From Leptospirillum sp037442005 (lineage in GTDB: Bacteria > Nitrospirota > Leptospirillia > Leptospirillales > Leptospirillaceae): a stretch of 64,000 bases of DNA. The stretch lies in NCBI GenBank assembly GCA_037442005.1, contig JBBIRA010000003.1, positions 31,971-95,970 on the forward strand, in the 5' to 3' direction. Under the pieces are notes generated by a model that worked only from the letters and a program-made list of their open reading frames with translations, made no database searches and had not been told where the DNA came from. This document shows positions 8,963 through 17,791 of this stretch, piece after piece (within the stretch, counting starts at the first letter, position 1; every line of letters starts with the position of its first letter). The position numbers and the translations under genes were made by a program.

Positions 8963-9462
8963 ACGCCCCTCCTTTCCGTTCGATGACAATCGCTAGATCT
9001 GATACAGGCAAAAAGGCATGGCCTTTTGAAGAGGCATGACCTGACAAATGACAATAGGCAACGATTATCTGAAGCGGCAAACCGGCCAAAGCATCACTGA
9101 TTCCAGAAATACTAGCCGAATACCCCAAAGAAGACAAGACAAAACCCCCTTTATACAGGAAAGACAAATCCAGTATTCTCCCGGACGTCTGAGGTAAAGC
9201 CCTAAAACAAACGCTTTAAAAAAGAATATGAAAGATCATGTTGCAAAGCCGGACGGCCGAGAATGGAAGTTACCCGGGAAGGGAGGATGCGTGACAACCT
9301 TTGATTTTAGGAAAAAAATTGTATACTTTTGGTTGCCAGTGGTTGTCAGGCAGGTCAGACCATGAACGTGTCCATGGCAACTCCGGGGTCGGCCCCTTTG
9401 ACAACCGGGCGATGCGTCAGGAACAGGTCATTTTCCAACAGGCTAAGGATAGACAACCGTTC
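8963..9462. other. Divergent intergenic region between mdh and the sensor kinase
   Basis: About 500 bases between diverging genes. The mdh Shine-Dalgarno sits at its left end. On the plus strand a TTGATT hexamer (9301) and TATACT (9322) lie before the kinase gene. No repeat, tRNA or conserved protein was recognised. A short minus-strand frame overlapping the mdh start shows no family features. Confidence 0.5.
9301..9327 (+). promoter_or_regulatory. Candidate sigma-70 promoter for the globin-kinase operon
   Basis: TTGATT at 9301-9306 and TATACT at 9322-9327. The 15-base spacer is short, or 16 if TTTGAT at 9300 is used. It would leave a leader of roughly 130 bases before the ATG at 9463. Seen by pattern only. 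Confidence 0.4.
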
Positions 9463-11103
9463 ATGACAATTTCCGAAACATCGATCACAGCTGAATTGGT
9501 TGCCTCCGAGATGGGGCTTGATGAACAGACCATCCGTGAGCGGTTGCAGTTCTTTGGATTTCAGGCTGATGACGCGCTACTTCTTAAAGATCTGCGAGAA
9601 TACCTGAAAAACGATTCCGGACCCTTCGTCGACACCCTGCACGAGGCGATCGGCCATCATCCCGAGACACAAAAAATCCTTGAAACATCCCGTTCCCTGG
9701 AATGGCTCAAAAAACTTCACTCACGCTATTTCGATGAAATTCTCGAAGGAACCTATAACAGAGACTATGCCATTGATCGCCTCTCCGTCGGGATCACCCA
9801 TCAGCGGATCGGACTTCGACCGCAATGGTACATGGGCTCATTTTCACTCTACCTCTCCTGGGTTCTTCCCAGGATCCTCTCCCGGGCCGATACCACGAAA
9901 GAAGTCGCGGGAAGAACACTCCAGGCCCTTTTACGCGTTGTCATTTTTGATATTTCCCTGGCGGTCGATGCCTATTTTCATGCCGATCACGAGAAGCTCC
10001 GCTTGTTTTCGAAAGTCTTTGAAAGCAACATTGAAGCGGTCCTGATCACCGACCCGCAAGGTCTCATCCTGCATGCCAACCCGATGTTCCAGAAGATCCT
10101 TCCTGATGTTTCCGGCCATCCGGCAGGGCAAAACATCAAAGCCTTCATCGATCAGCCTCCTCCAGGGGAAAATGTTGAGCCGGAACCGTTCGACTCCATT
10201 ATGGATCTTGCCATCCGCTCGGGATCCTGGCAGGGGGAAATCCAGATGAAGCGGTCAACAGGTCCTTTTCCCGCCTGGATGAGCCTGAGCCCTGTTGGTG
10301 ATTCTTCCGGAAAAACAACCCATATGGTCATTGAGTTCCATGACCGCTCTGAAGCCAAAGCGGTTGAAGAAGCCCTGAAAAAGGGGCAGGAAGAGCTCCT
10401 GCGTTCAAACCGGGAGCTTGAGCAGTTTGCCTATGTCGCCTCACACGACCTGCAGGAACCGCTCCGGATGGTGACAAGCTATACCCAGCTATTGGCCAGA
10501 AGATACAAGGACAAGCTGTCGGCGGAAGCGGATGAGTTCATCGGGTTTGCCGTCGATGGGGCCATCCGGATGCAGTCACTGATCAATGCCCTATTGTCCT
10601 ATTCCCGGGTGGAAACCCATGGAAAGCAGTTCACCCGGGTCAATCTGAACGAAGCGGTCACCCAGGCGCTTTCAAACCTGAAACTGGCTCTCGAGGAGAG
10701 CAAGGCAACCGTAGACGTTCCTACCCTCCCGACAATTATGGGCGATCCGATCCAGATCATGCAGCTTTTCCAGAACCTCATCGGAAATGCCATCAAATTC
10801 CATTCAAAGGCATCCCCCGAAATCCGGATCGGGGTCAAAAAAAGCAAAACCGAATGGGAATTGACCATTTGCGACAACGGGATTGGAATCGATCCCAGGC
10901 ATTACGAGCGGATCTTTATTATTTTCCAGCGGCTTCACAGCAAGGAAGAGTACCCCGGAACCGGAATCGGCTTGTCCCTGTGCAAAAAAATCGTTGAACG
11001 CCATGGCGGAAGAATCTGGGTCTCCTCTCCCGATAAAAGGGGAACATGCTTTCATATGACATTTGCGAGATCAGACAAAAAAAAGGAGATCCATGAACAT
11101 TGA
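9463..11103 (+). CDS. Globin-coupled PAS sensor histidine kinase
   Basis: 546 residues in three parts. Residues ~30-175 look like a protoglobin sensor, with proximal-type His113 in SVGITHQRIGLRP. Residues ~180-300 form a PAS domain. The kinase core has phospho-acceptor His328 in FAYVASHDLQEPLRM and ATP-binding boxes NLIGNAIKFH, CDNGIGIDP and GTGIGLSLCKKIVERHGG. No membrane segment is seen, so it is likely cytoplasmic. Globin sensors bind O2 or other gases through heme; the ligand here is inferred. ATG 9463 leads into family-like sequence, although the frame is open back to 9301. It overlaps the next response regulator by 11 bases. Confidence 0.9.
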   Translation: MTISETSITAELVASEMGLDEQTIRERLQFFGFQADDALLLKDLREYLKNDSGPFVDTLHEAIGHHPETQKILETSRSLEWLKKLHSRYFDEILEGTYNRDYAIDRLSVGITHQRIGLRPQWYMGSFSLYLSWVLPRILSRADTTKEVAGRTLQALLRVVIFDISLAVDAYFHADHEKLRLFSKVFESNIEAVLITDPQGLILHANPMFQKILPDVSGHPAGQNIKAFIDQPPPGENVEPEPFDSIMDLAIRSGSWQGEIQMKRSTGPFPAWMSLSPVGDSSGKTTHMVIEFHDRSEAKAVEEALKKGQEELLRSNRELEQFAYVASHDLQEPLRMVTSYTQLLARRYKDKLSAEADEFIGFAVDGAIRMQSLINALLSYSRVETHGKQFTRVNLNEAVTQALSNLKLALEESKATVDVPTLPTIMGDPIQIMQLFQNLIGNAIKFHSKASPEIRIGVKKSKTEWELTICDNGIGIDPRHYERIFIIFQRLHSKEEYPGTGIGLSLCKKIVERHGGRIWVSSPDKRGTCFHMTFARSDKKKEIHEH

Positions 11104-11548
11104 AGAAATCGGACGCCCAGCCGAGTTCTTACTGGTCGAAGACAATCCGGGCGATATACGGCTGACACAGGAAGCGCTTCGCGAAAGCAAGGTCCGGAAC
11201 AACCTGAACATTGTCAATGATGGCGATGCGGCCATGGCCTTCCTCAGACGACAGGGAGTTCACAGCAAGGCCCCCCGGCCTGACATCATCCTTCTCGATC
11301 TGAACCTGCCCCGGAAAGATGGCCGGGAGGTGCTTTCCGAAATCAAATCCGACCCGGATCTGAAACGGATTCCCGTGGTGATCATCACGTCATCGGAAGC
11401 CGAGCAGGACATCCTCAAAACCTACGATCTCCATGTCAATTGCTATGTCACCAAGCCCGTTGACCTTGAACAGTTCATCAAAGTCGTCCAGAGCATTGAA
11501 ACATTCTGGCTGACCATTGTTCGACTGCCTTCCGAGGACCTTCTCTAG
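11093..11548 (+). CDS. Rcp1-type single-domain response regulator
   Basis: 151 residues, receiver domain only. VEDNPGDIRLTQEAL has the acidic pocket, Asp69 in DIILLDLNLPRKDG is the phospho-acceptor, ITSSEAEQDI follows, and the TKP lysine closes the site. This subtype commonly partners phytochrome-like kinases of the class encoded just upstream. The start ATG 11093 has an AGGAG about 6 bases ahead and lies inside the kinase's last codons, which supports translational coupling. With no output domain it probably acts in a phosphorelay or by protein contact. Confidence 0.92.
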   Translation: MNIEEIGRPAEFLLVEDNPGDIRLTQEALRESKVRNNLNIVNDGDAAMAFLRRQGVHSKAPRPDIILLDLNLPRKDGREVLSEIKSDPDLKRIPVVIITSSEAEQDILKTYDLHVNCYVTKPVDLEQFIKVVQSIETFWLTIVRLPSEDLL

Positions 11549-11549
11549 A

Positions 11550-13265
11550 ATGGCTGGAGCCGACCTGAACATCCTGATCGTGGAAGACAACCCTGGAGAT
11601 ATCGTTCTGATCAAGAACCTGCTCTCGGATATCGGGGAAAAGCGCTTCAACCTGTTGATTGCGCATCGGATCAGTGATGCACTCAAGATGCAGAAAATCA
11701 CCCGTTCAGACCTGATCCTTCTTGATCTCGGCCTTCCCGATGAAAGTGGACTCAATACGCTCAGGACTCTCCTTACCGAAATCCCGGATCTGCCGGTCGT
11801 CGTTCTGTCGGGATTACATGATGAGGGGCTGGCGATGGAGGCCCTTTCCATCGGAGCACAGGACTTTCTTGTCAAAGGCTCCATCAATGGCCTCCTTTTG
11901 ACCCGTTCGATCTTCTATGCTATCAAGCGCAAAGAACTTGAAGACCAGTTGACCCATATCGCACTTCATGACGCACTCACCGGCCTTCCGAATAGGCAGA
12001 ACTTCTTCATGCAACTTGGCAGGTCGATTGAAAATGCCAAAAAATCAGACACCCTTTTAGGACTCCTTCTCTTTGACATGAACGACTTCAAGGCCGTCAA
12101 TGACTCCATGGGCCACCAGTCCGGCGATGAACTTCTGGTCCAGGTCGCAAAGCGACTGAGGGAGGCCGTTCCCGCCAACAATCTTCTGGCTCGACTGGGG
12201 GGCGACGAATTTGCGGCCATTCTGGGAGGGGTCAAGACCCGGGACGACTTGAAAGAGGAAATCAGGAAAATCATCCGTCTTCTTTCCGGCCCCTATCCGA
12301 TCGAACAGTACCTGATCGACCTTCCCATGAGTCTCGGTGTCAGTGTCTATCCGGAGGATGGGGATACGCCACAGATTCTCCTGAAAAAAGCCGACCGGGC
12401 CATGGACCTTGCGAAAAAGGACCTGCAGGAACAGGTGGTCTACTACACCCAGGAGATGGAACATGAAGAGAGAAGCCGGAAACTCTTCCGTGAAACGATC
12501 CATCGGGCCATCCTGAAAGATGAAGTCGAACTTTTCTATCAGCCGAAGGTCAACTTAAGGACAGGCCATGTATATGGAGCAGAAGCGCTTGTCCGGTGGC
12601 GAAGCCCGGATAAAGGGTTGCTCCTTCCCGGCGAATTCCTTCCCTGGATCCAGGGGACGGAGGTGTTGAACATCCTGGGAGACTGGACCATCCGAAAAGC
12701 TCTATGGCAAATGGATCAATGGCGACAACAGGGCCTGCACCTGCCGGTCAGCGTAAACATTGATGTGGGACACCTGAAGAAGGCGAGTTTTTTCCGGGAA
12801 CTGAAAGAGTCGCTGGACTCTTGCCCCCATGTGCCGACCGGATTTTTGGAAATCGAGATCCTCGAAACAACCGCCATGGAAGAGTTTCTTCAGATTCAGG
12901 GTGTTCTCCGGAAAATCCATGCATTAGGCGTCCGACTCTCTCTTGACGACTTCGGGACAGGGTATTCCTCTCTCTCCTATCTCAAGAATCTCCCTGTCGA
13001 CACATTAAAGATCGATCAGTCTTTCGTCATTGGACTGACAAAGAGTCTTGAAGATCTGGCGATTGTCCGGAGCATCACGAGCCTTGCCAGGATCTTTAAT
13101 AGAAATATTGTCGCAGAAGGAATGGAAGACTGGACTCTTGCTCCTGTTCTTCTGGAGCTCGGGTGCGAACAGGCTCAGGGATACGGGATCGCGAAACCCA
13201 TGCCGGCAGCAGACCTGCCCCGATGGATCGAGTCCTGGACCCAATCCCATCGGGATACTGAATGA
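11550..13265 (+). CDS. REC-GGDEF-EAL cyclic-di-GMP regulator
   Basis: 571 residues. The receiver domain has Asp59 in LILLDLGLP and a VKG lysine near 109. The GGDEF domain is at ~135-300 with intact GGDEF at 217-221 and FDMNDFKAVND. The EAL domain is at ~315-565 with EAL at 345-347, the DDFGTGYSSL loop and KIDQSF. All residues usually needed for synthesis and hydrolysis of c-di-GMP seem present. The inhibitory RxxD site before GGDEF is replaced by PANN. It lies one base after the upstream response regulator. It is probably the output of the globin kinase, with the net activity direction unknown. Confidence 0.94.
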   Translation: MAGADLNILIVEDNPGDIVLIKNLLSDIGEKRFNLLIAHRISDALKMQKITRSDLILLDLGLPDESGLNTLRTLLTEIPDLPVVVLSGLHDEGLAMEALSIGAQDFLVKGSINGLLLTRSIFYAIKRKELEDQLTHIALHDALTGLPNRQNFFMQLGRSIENAKKSDTLLGLLLFDMNDFKAVNDSMGHQSGDELLVQVAKRLREAVPANNLLARLGGDEFAAILGGVKTRDDLKEEIRKIIRLLSGPYPIEQYLIDLPMSLGVSVYPEDGDTPQILLKKADRAMDLAKKDLQEQVVYYTQEMEHEERSRKLFRETIHRAILKDEVELFYQPKVNLRTGHVYGAEALVRWRSPDKGLLLPGEFLPWIQGTEVLNILGDWTIRKALWQMDQWRQQGLHLPVSVNIDVGHLKKASFFRELKESLDSCPHVPTGFLEIEILETTAMEEFLQIQGVLRKIHALGVRLSLDDFGTGYSSLSYLKNLPVDTLKIDQSFVIGLTKSLEDLAIVRSITSLARIFNRNIVAEGMEDWTLAPVLLELGCEQAQGYGIAKPMPAADLPRWIESWTQSHRDTE

Positions 13266-13587
13266 TCGGCTGAACAGAAAGAGAGCGGATCACTCCCGCC
13301 CGGATCTTTCGGAATATGATCCCCGACATGCCCGAGTGTCAGCAGGGATGGGAGAATATTCCCTCTGACACACGGGAGCCCCCTCACCGGGAAGAGACCC
13401 GGGAGTGGCTCGAGGCTCGAGGGAACGTTGCCTCAAACAACAAATTTCGATACAATAGACACCAAGAGTCTTCATGACCGATGAAGCACATGAACATGGC
13501 TGGCGATGGGGTTCGCCCGAACTGCACCGGAGGCTGTTTCCGGAGGCTGATGACCTCTACTTTACAAAAGTAGGGGGGATTTCATTT
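13266..13587 (+). other. Intergenic region carrying the efflux-operon promoter
   Basis: 322 bases after the GGDEF-EAL gene. It holds a CCGGG/CCCGG inverted repeat near 13387-13402 without a T tract, a tandem GGCTCGA repeat at ~13407-13420 just upstream of the -35, and a strong promoter at 13428-13456. The small membrane gene frame is open from an ATG at 13474, but the better Shine-Dalgarno belongs to the ATG at 13588. Confidence 0.5.
13428..13456 (+). promoter_or_regulatory. Sigma-70-type promoter of the efflux operon
   Basis: TTGCCT (13428-13433), a 17-base spacer, and TACAAT (13451-13456). Tandem GGCTCGA repeats directly upstream could be a regulator site. Transcription would start near 13463 and run through the small membrane gene, emrB-like, emrA-like, tolC-like and probably the cytochrome gene. 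Confidence 0.65.
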
Positions 13588-13833
13588 ATGGATCATCAGC
13601 TTTCCTTCATTTCGCTTCTCATCTTGTCCCTTACAGGACTCATCATAGCCCTCCGCTGGAAAACCCAGGAGACCATTTCCCGCCACATTGCCCTGATCAC
13701 GCGGTCCACCCGGCTCATCGCATGGTTTGTCCTTGGCTTCCTTACTGTGCTGCTCCTGCACTTTGAGACCTCGTTTGACTGGCCCTCCCTCTCCTTCTCC
13801 CTCCCTGTTTATGCGATTTGGGGGGGTGCATGA
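13588..13833 (+). CDS. Small two-helix membrane protein
   Basis: 81 residues if started at ATG 13588, which has GGGGGGA about 7 bases upstream. The frame can also begin at ATG 13474, giving 119 residues, with only a weak AAGAG ahead. Two hydrophobic segments (SFISLLILSLTGLIIA and LIAWFVLGFLTVLLLHF) predict two membrane helices. No family is recognised. Its stop overlaps the start of the MFS pump as ATGA, so it is a coupled first gene of the efflux operon and may be a small accessory subunit. That role is inference. Confidence 0.65.
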   Translation: MDHQLSFISLLILSLTGLIIALRWKTQETISRHIALITRSTRLIAWFVLGFLTVLLLHFETSFDWPSLSFSLPVYAIWGGA

Positions 13834-15359
13834 AGAAAACACCTCTGATTTCTGAATCAGTCGCCCCCTGGCTTGTCCTCATCACCATGATCCTTTCCAT
13901 TGGAATGCCGCTCGCCGATACAACCATCACCAATGTTGGCCGGGTCTTCATCGTCAACAGTCTGGGCATTACCAGCTATGAAGCCGGATGGATCACCGCG
14001 GGTTATAGCCTGGCCCTTGCGGTCGGAATTCCATTGTCCCACCGGCTTCGCGGATTTCTGGAAGAGAAAAGGATCATCACCGTGGCCCTTCTGGGCTTTA
14101 TCCTGGGCTCATTGTTCATGGCTCTGTCCCGGACATTCACCGAAGCGATGCTGAGCCGGGGACTGGAGGGGCTGTCTGCTGGAATCCTGATTCCATTGGC
14201 GCCGGTCCTGATTCAGGAAAGCTTCACCGAGAGGCTCCGTCCTCTGGCTATGTCCATCTTCGCTCTTTCCAGCGCGATCTTTGTCACGATGGGCCCCACG
14301 ATCGGAGGCTTCATTATCGATGACCTGGGGTGGGAATGGGCCTTTGGCCTGAATGTTCCCATCGGACTTTTAGCCATCGTCTTTGCCCAGGCGTTCCTGA
14401 CGGATCGTCCCAGTCAGGAGCCCCGACGACTCGATGGAACTGGATTTCTGCTATTGGCTTTTTCTCTGGGACTTCTCTTTACAGGATATATGTCTGCCGA
14501 ATGGGTCGGGTGGCATTCCGACCGGATTTTCTGGTTTTTGATCTCGGGACTCGGGGTTTTCTTTCTCTTCGGTTTTTGGTCCATGGTGTTTCCGGACCCG
14601 ATTCTTCCCCCAGAGGTCCTGAAAAATGGTTTTTTTATCGCAATAGTCATCGTTGTGTTCTTTCAGGCCACCCAAAGCTTCGGAAGGCTTTACCTTCTTG
14701 CCCCGTTTCTTGAAAAAAATTTTCACTTTATGGCTCACAATGCCGGAGAAGTCATCGCCGTCGGCGCCATTACCGAGGTTCTGACCTCCCTCTCCTTCCT
14801 TTTTCCCCGGCTCATTGCCGGCAAGTGGCCTGTCCTTCTGGCGGCGGGATGTCTGCTCACCGCCCTTTCCAATCTCAATTTTCTCACCCTTCCCATTGCA
14901 TCCGGGTTCAGCCTGTCGCCAATCATCATTTCCCAACTTATTTTTGGAACAGGTCTTGCCTTGTTCCAGATTTCTCTTGTTCCTGCCACATCGCTTGTAT
15001 TACCGCCCTCCCTGATGAGGGCGGCAACAACTTATCTCCTGATGTCCCAATTTCTGGGCGGTTGCTGGGGCACAATGCTCGGGCGCCATCTGGTGCTTCA
15101 CATTCCTCCGGTCTTTTTCCAGGCCCTCCCCCAGACCTCCAAACCCAAACCGCCGCTTTCTTTCGATATTCTCTATAGCCGGCTGGCACAAGGCTTTACC
15201 ACAAACATCATTTTCTTCGATCTGGGAATCATCGGAATCACCGCCGGTGCGCTGGCTTTACTCATCGCTGCGTTTTTTCCGGACGGGAGAACACAGAAAC
15301 CCTTTATCCCGAAGACGTTGACAACAGCACCAGCCCCGGCTGGAAAAAGAGAGAAATAA
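13830..15359 (+). CDS. DHA2-family MFS efflux pump (EmrB/QacA type)
   Basis: 509 residues with about 14 hydrophobic segments. TM1 contains LADTTITNVG, a variant of the DHA2 motif LDxTIvNVAlP. GWITAGYSLALAVGIPLSHRL is motif A-like, and GPTIGGFIIDDLGWEWAFGLNVPIG is motif C plus the following loop. It is a proton-driven inner-membrane drug or metabolite exporter. ATG 13830 is preceded by a G-rich Shine-Dalgarno and overlaps the small membrane gene. With the HlyD-like and TolC-like genes downstream it forms a tripartite EmrAB-TolC-type system. Substrate is unknown. Confidence 0.92.
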   Translation: MKKTPLISESVAPWLVLITMILSIGMPLADTTITNVGRVFIVNSLGITSYEAGWITAGYSLALAVGIPLSHRLRGFLEEKRIITVALLGFILGSLFMALSRTFTEAMLSRGLEGLSAGILIPLAPVLIQESFTERLRPLAMSIFALSSAIFVTMGPTIGGFIIDDLGWEWAFGLNVPIGLLAIVFAQAFLTDRPSQEPRRLDGTGFLLLAFSLGLLFTGYMSAEWVGWHSDRIFWFLISGLGVFFLFGFWSMVFPDPILPPEVLKNGFFIAIVIVVFFQATQSFGRLYLLAPFLEKNFHFMAHNAGEVIAVGAITEVLTSLSFLFPRLIAGKWPVLLAAGCLLTALSNLNFLTLPIASGFSLSPIIISQLIFGTGLALFQISLVPATSLVLPPSLMRAATTYLLMSQFLGGCWGTMLGRHLVLHIPPVFFQALPQTSKPKPPLSFDILYSRLAQGFTTNIIFFDLGIIGITAGALALLIAAFFPDGRTQKPFIPKTLTTAPAPAGKREK

Positions 15360-15404
15360 CCCTGATGAAAAGCTGTTTTTCAATCAATCCCCGGAGAGTC
15401 GACC

Positions 15405-16388
15405 ATGCCCCCTGAAACACCATCCCCGAATGAACACCCACGAATTTCCCGATGGATCTTTCTCCCGCTCCTGGGGTTCATCCTGACCGTCACATGGGCC
15501 GTTATTCACCTGGTTTCGGAAAGTCGTTACGTAGAATCTGATGATGCCTACGTTCAGGGAAAGATCACCTATGTCTCCTCATCCCGGAAAGGGAGACTCA
15601 TTGCCCTAAAGGTCAATGAAGGGGATCCCGTCCGCTTTGGAGAGATCCTTGCAACGATCGATACAACCGGAGAATCCACTCTGCGGCCACTCGACACACA
15701 AGCTAGTATCCAGGCCTTTTCGACCCTCAAAAGGGATATGGCCACACTCCGGAGCCTCAGAAAACAGGAAAAAGATGAAAGAGATCACTACGAAAGGGCC
15801 CGGGGACTGATCTCTGAGGGTTTTTTTTCCAGGCAGAAACTGGAGGATTTAAAAACAGACTGGGAGCGGACCCGTGTCGAAGTTCAAGAGAGAAAAAAAC
15901 TGATTGATGCAGAACAGCAGTCCCTCGACATCTCGGAGGTCCACCCCCGGAACCGGATCGTTTACGCTCCCATTTCCGGACAGGTGGCCCAACGTCTGGT
16001 CAACCTGGGAGAGTCCGTCAAGGTGAATCAGCCCCTTGTCAGCCTCATTAATCTTGATAGCACCGACAACATCTGGATTGATGCGTTTGTCCGGGAAACG
16101 CAGGTCTGGAAAATCAAGCCGGGTCAAAAGGTGACCATTCACCTTGATGCCTGGCCCAAAGACACCTTCACCGGCCATGTTCTGGAGTTCATCCCGGCCG
16201 CCAGCCAGGCCTTCGCCCTTCTCCCGACACAAAATGCCGCAGGAACGTTCGTCAAGGTGGTCCAGCGGATTCCTGTCAGAATCGTCTTTGACTCTTTAAA
16301 AGGACGAACTATTCTTCCGGGGATGTCGGCTGAAATCAGGATCGACCGGAAAAGCCCCGCCTCCCAGCCCCAAAGGACTCACCCATGA
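15405..16388 (+). CDS. Membrane fusion protein, EmrA/HlyD family
   Basis: 327 residues. An N-terminal membrane anchor at ~20-37 is followed by VESDDAYVQGKITYVSS, the EmrA signature. A lipoyl half-motif, a coiled-coil hairpin (~100-180, rich in Glu/Lys/Arg) and the second half-motif APISGQVAQRLVNLGESV come next. FALLPTQNAAGTFVKVVQR is a late segment conserved in EmrA. It bridges the MFS pump to the outer-membrane channel. A GGAGAG lies before the ATG, and the stop overlaps the tolC-like start as ATGA. Confidence 0.93.
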   Translation: MPPETPSPNEHPRISRWIFLPLLGFILTVTWAVIHLVSESRYVESDDAYVQGKITYVSSSRKGRLIALKVNEGDPVRFGEILATIDTTGESTLRPLDTQASIQAFSTLKRDMATLRSLRKQEKDERDHYERARGLISEGFFSRQKLEDLKTDWERTRVEVQERKKLIDAEQQSLDISEVHPRNRIVYAPISGQVAQRLVNLGESVKVNQPLVSLINLDSTDNIWIDAFVRETQVWKIKPGQKVTIHLDAWPKDTFTGHVLEFIPAASQAFALLPTQNAAGTFVKVVQRIPVRIVFDSLKGRTILPGMSAEIRIDRKSPASQPQRTHP

Positions 16389-17767
16389 ACCGAAAATCAG
16401 GAAGAGCAGCCCGGCCCCGGACGTTTGCCACGACGCTCTTCCTTTTGGCCGGACTCATCGTATCGTTGCCACAACCCGTCCGGGGCCAAACCGGAACCAA
16501 TGATTTTGACGGTCCTGAAACACCCGTTACCCGGGATCAGGTCATCCGGATCGCACTCAAGAACAATCCTTCCATCGCGATTGTCGCCAGTGAATACAGC
16601 TCCAAAAACGAAGAAGTGGGGGTCCGGCGGGCGACCTACTATCCACAGATCTCCCTGAACCTCGATGAACTGTTCCTGAACTCACCGGTAGTGGGCATTT
16701 CTCTGCCCAATGAAACAGGAATTCCCCTGACCCTCCTGAATCCGACCATCAATCAGGAAATTACCGGCTTCGGGAAACGCCGGAACGAAGTCCTGGCCGC
16801 CAGGCTGGCCAGAAAATCCGCGAAATGGAGTCTTGATGAAGCCCGGCTGAACGTGGTCTGGGATGCCCTGATCGCATTCGACAATCTGGCCATGTATCAG
16901 CACCTTCATCAGGCCGCCATCAAGAATGAACAGGCCGCCAGGCGCCATCTGGAACGGGAACAGTTGCGGCTCGCCCGGGGACTCGCCATCGTTCCCGATG
17001 TGACAGAGGCCAAAGTTTACTGGGAAACGGCAAGTCTGGCGGTCATCACCATTTCCAACCGTCTCAGAAAGGCACAGACCGATCTTGGGTATGAAATGGG
17101 AAAAAGCGGTTTCCTTCCGTTTAAAGCGGTGGAAAAGAACGATCGGATCAACCTGTCGATGGACCCGGACATGCTGGTCTCTTATGCGCTGGATCACCGC
17201 CCCATGATCCAGTCATTTGAAGCCCTCGACAGGCGACGAAAAGCCCTGGTCAATCACGCCTATGAGGAGAATCTTCCCACCCTGTCGGCTTTTGCCAACG
17301 GCTTGTTCTTGTACGGAGTCCCTCCCGGCATTTCGGGAGCCCCTCCGGGGAGCGGTCTCTTTCTCCCGACATACCAGACCGGCGTCACCCTTTCCGTTCC
17401 CCTTTTCACGGGGATGAAAATCGCCCATGAAACCCAGTCCCAAAAAGACAAGTTGCGAGAAGAAGAGGCCAGAACGCGTCTGGCCAGGATCCGGGTCATC
17501 AGAAATGTCCGGAAAGCCTGGTTCGACATTAAAACGCAAGAGAAAAAAATTTCTCTTGATGATGCCCGGGTCGAAAATGCCCGGGTTAACCGGGAGATGA
17601 TTGAAAAAAGCTTTGATCGCGGTCTTGTCGACTCCGTCGCCAGAATCCAGGCACAGGCCCAATACATCAGCGCCGAAGAAGGGCTGATTGCCGACCGCTA
17701 TCGACTCAGAATGATCAAGGATGAGGAAGCGCGGCAGATTGGCCTGTTACCGGAAGCCAAAAAATGA
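16385..17767 (+). CDS. TolC-family outer membrane efflux channel
   Basis: 460 residues with a signal peptide ending near VRGQ (~residue 35) and two repeated OEP-type halves. The first includes NPSIAIVASEYSSKNEEVGVR and the second begins around residue 250 with LDHRPMIQSFEALDRR. Long helical stretches rich in Ala, Arg and Glu fit the trimeric periplasmic tunnel. It is the third component of the pump encoded just upstream and overlaps the fusion-protein gene by 4 bases. Confidence 0.92.
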   Translation: MNRKSGRAARPRTFATTLFLLAGLIVSLPQPVRGQTGTNDFDGPETPVTRDQVIRIALKNNPSIAIVASEYSSKNEEVGVRRATYYPQISLNLDELFLNSPVVGISLPNETGIPLTLLNPTINQEITGFGKRRNEVLAARLARKSAKWSLDEARLNVVWDALIAFDNLAMYQHLHQAAIKNEQAARRHLEREQLRLARGLAIVPDVTEAKVYWETASLAVITISNRLRKAQTDLGYEMGKSGFLPFKAVEKNDRINLSMDPDMLVSYALDHRPMIQSFEALDRRRKALVNHAYEENLPTLSAFANGLFLYGVPPGISGAPPGSGLFLPTYQTGVTLSVPLFTGMKIAHETQSQKDKLREEEARTRLARIRVIRNVRKAWFDIKTQEKKISLDDARVENARVNREMIEKSFDRGLVDSVARIQAQAQYISAEEGLIADRYRLRMIKDEEARQIGLLPEAKK

Positions 17768-17791
17768 TTCATCCCTTTTTAAAGGAGTCCG

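Noticed and set aside
8883..9167. A 94-codon minus-strand frame overlapping the mdh start
   Set aside because: It runs in a different frame into mdh, has no family features, and its start lacks a ribosome-binding site.
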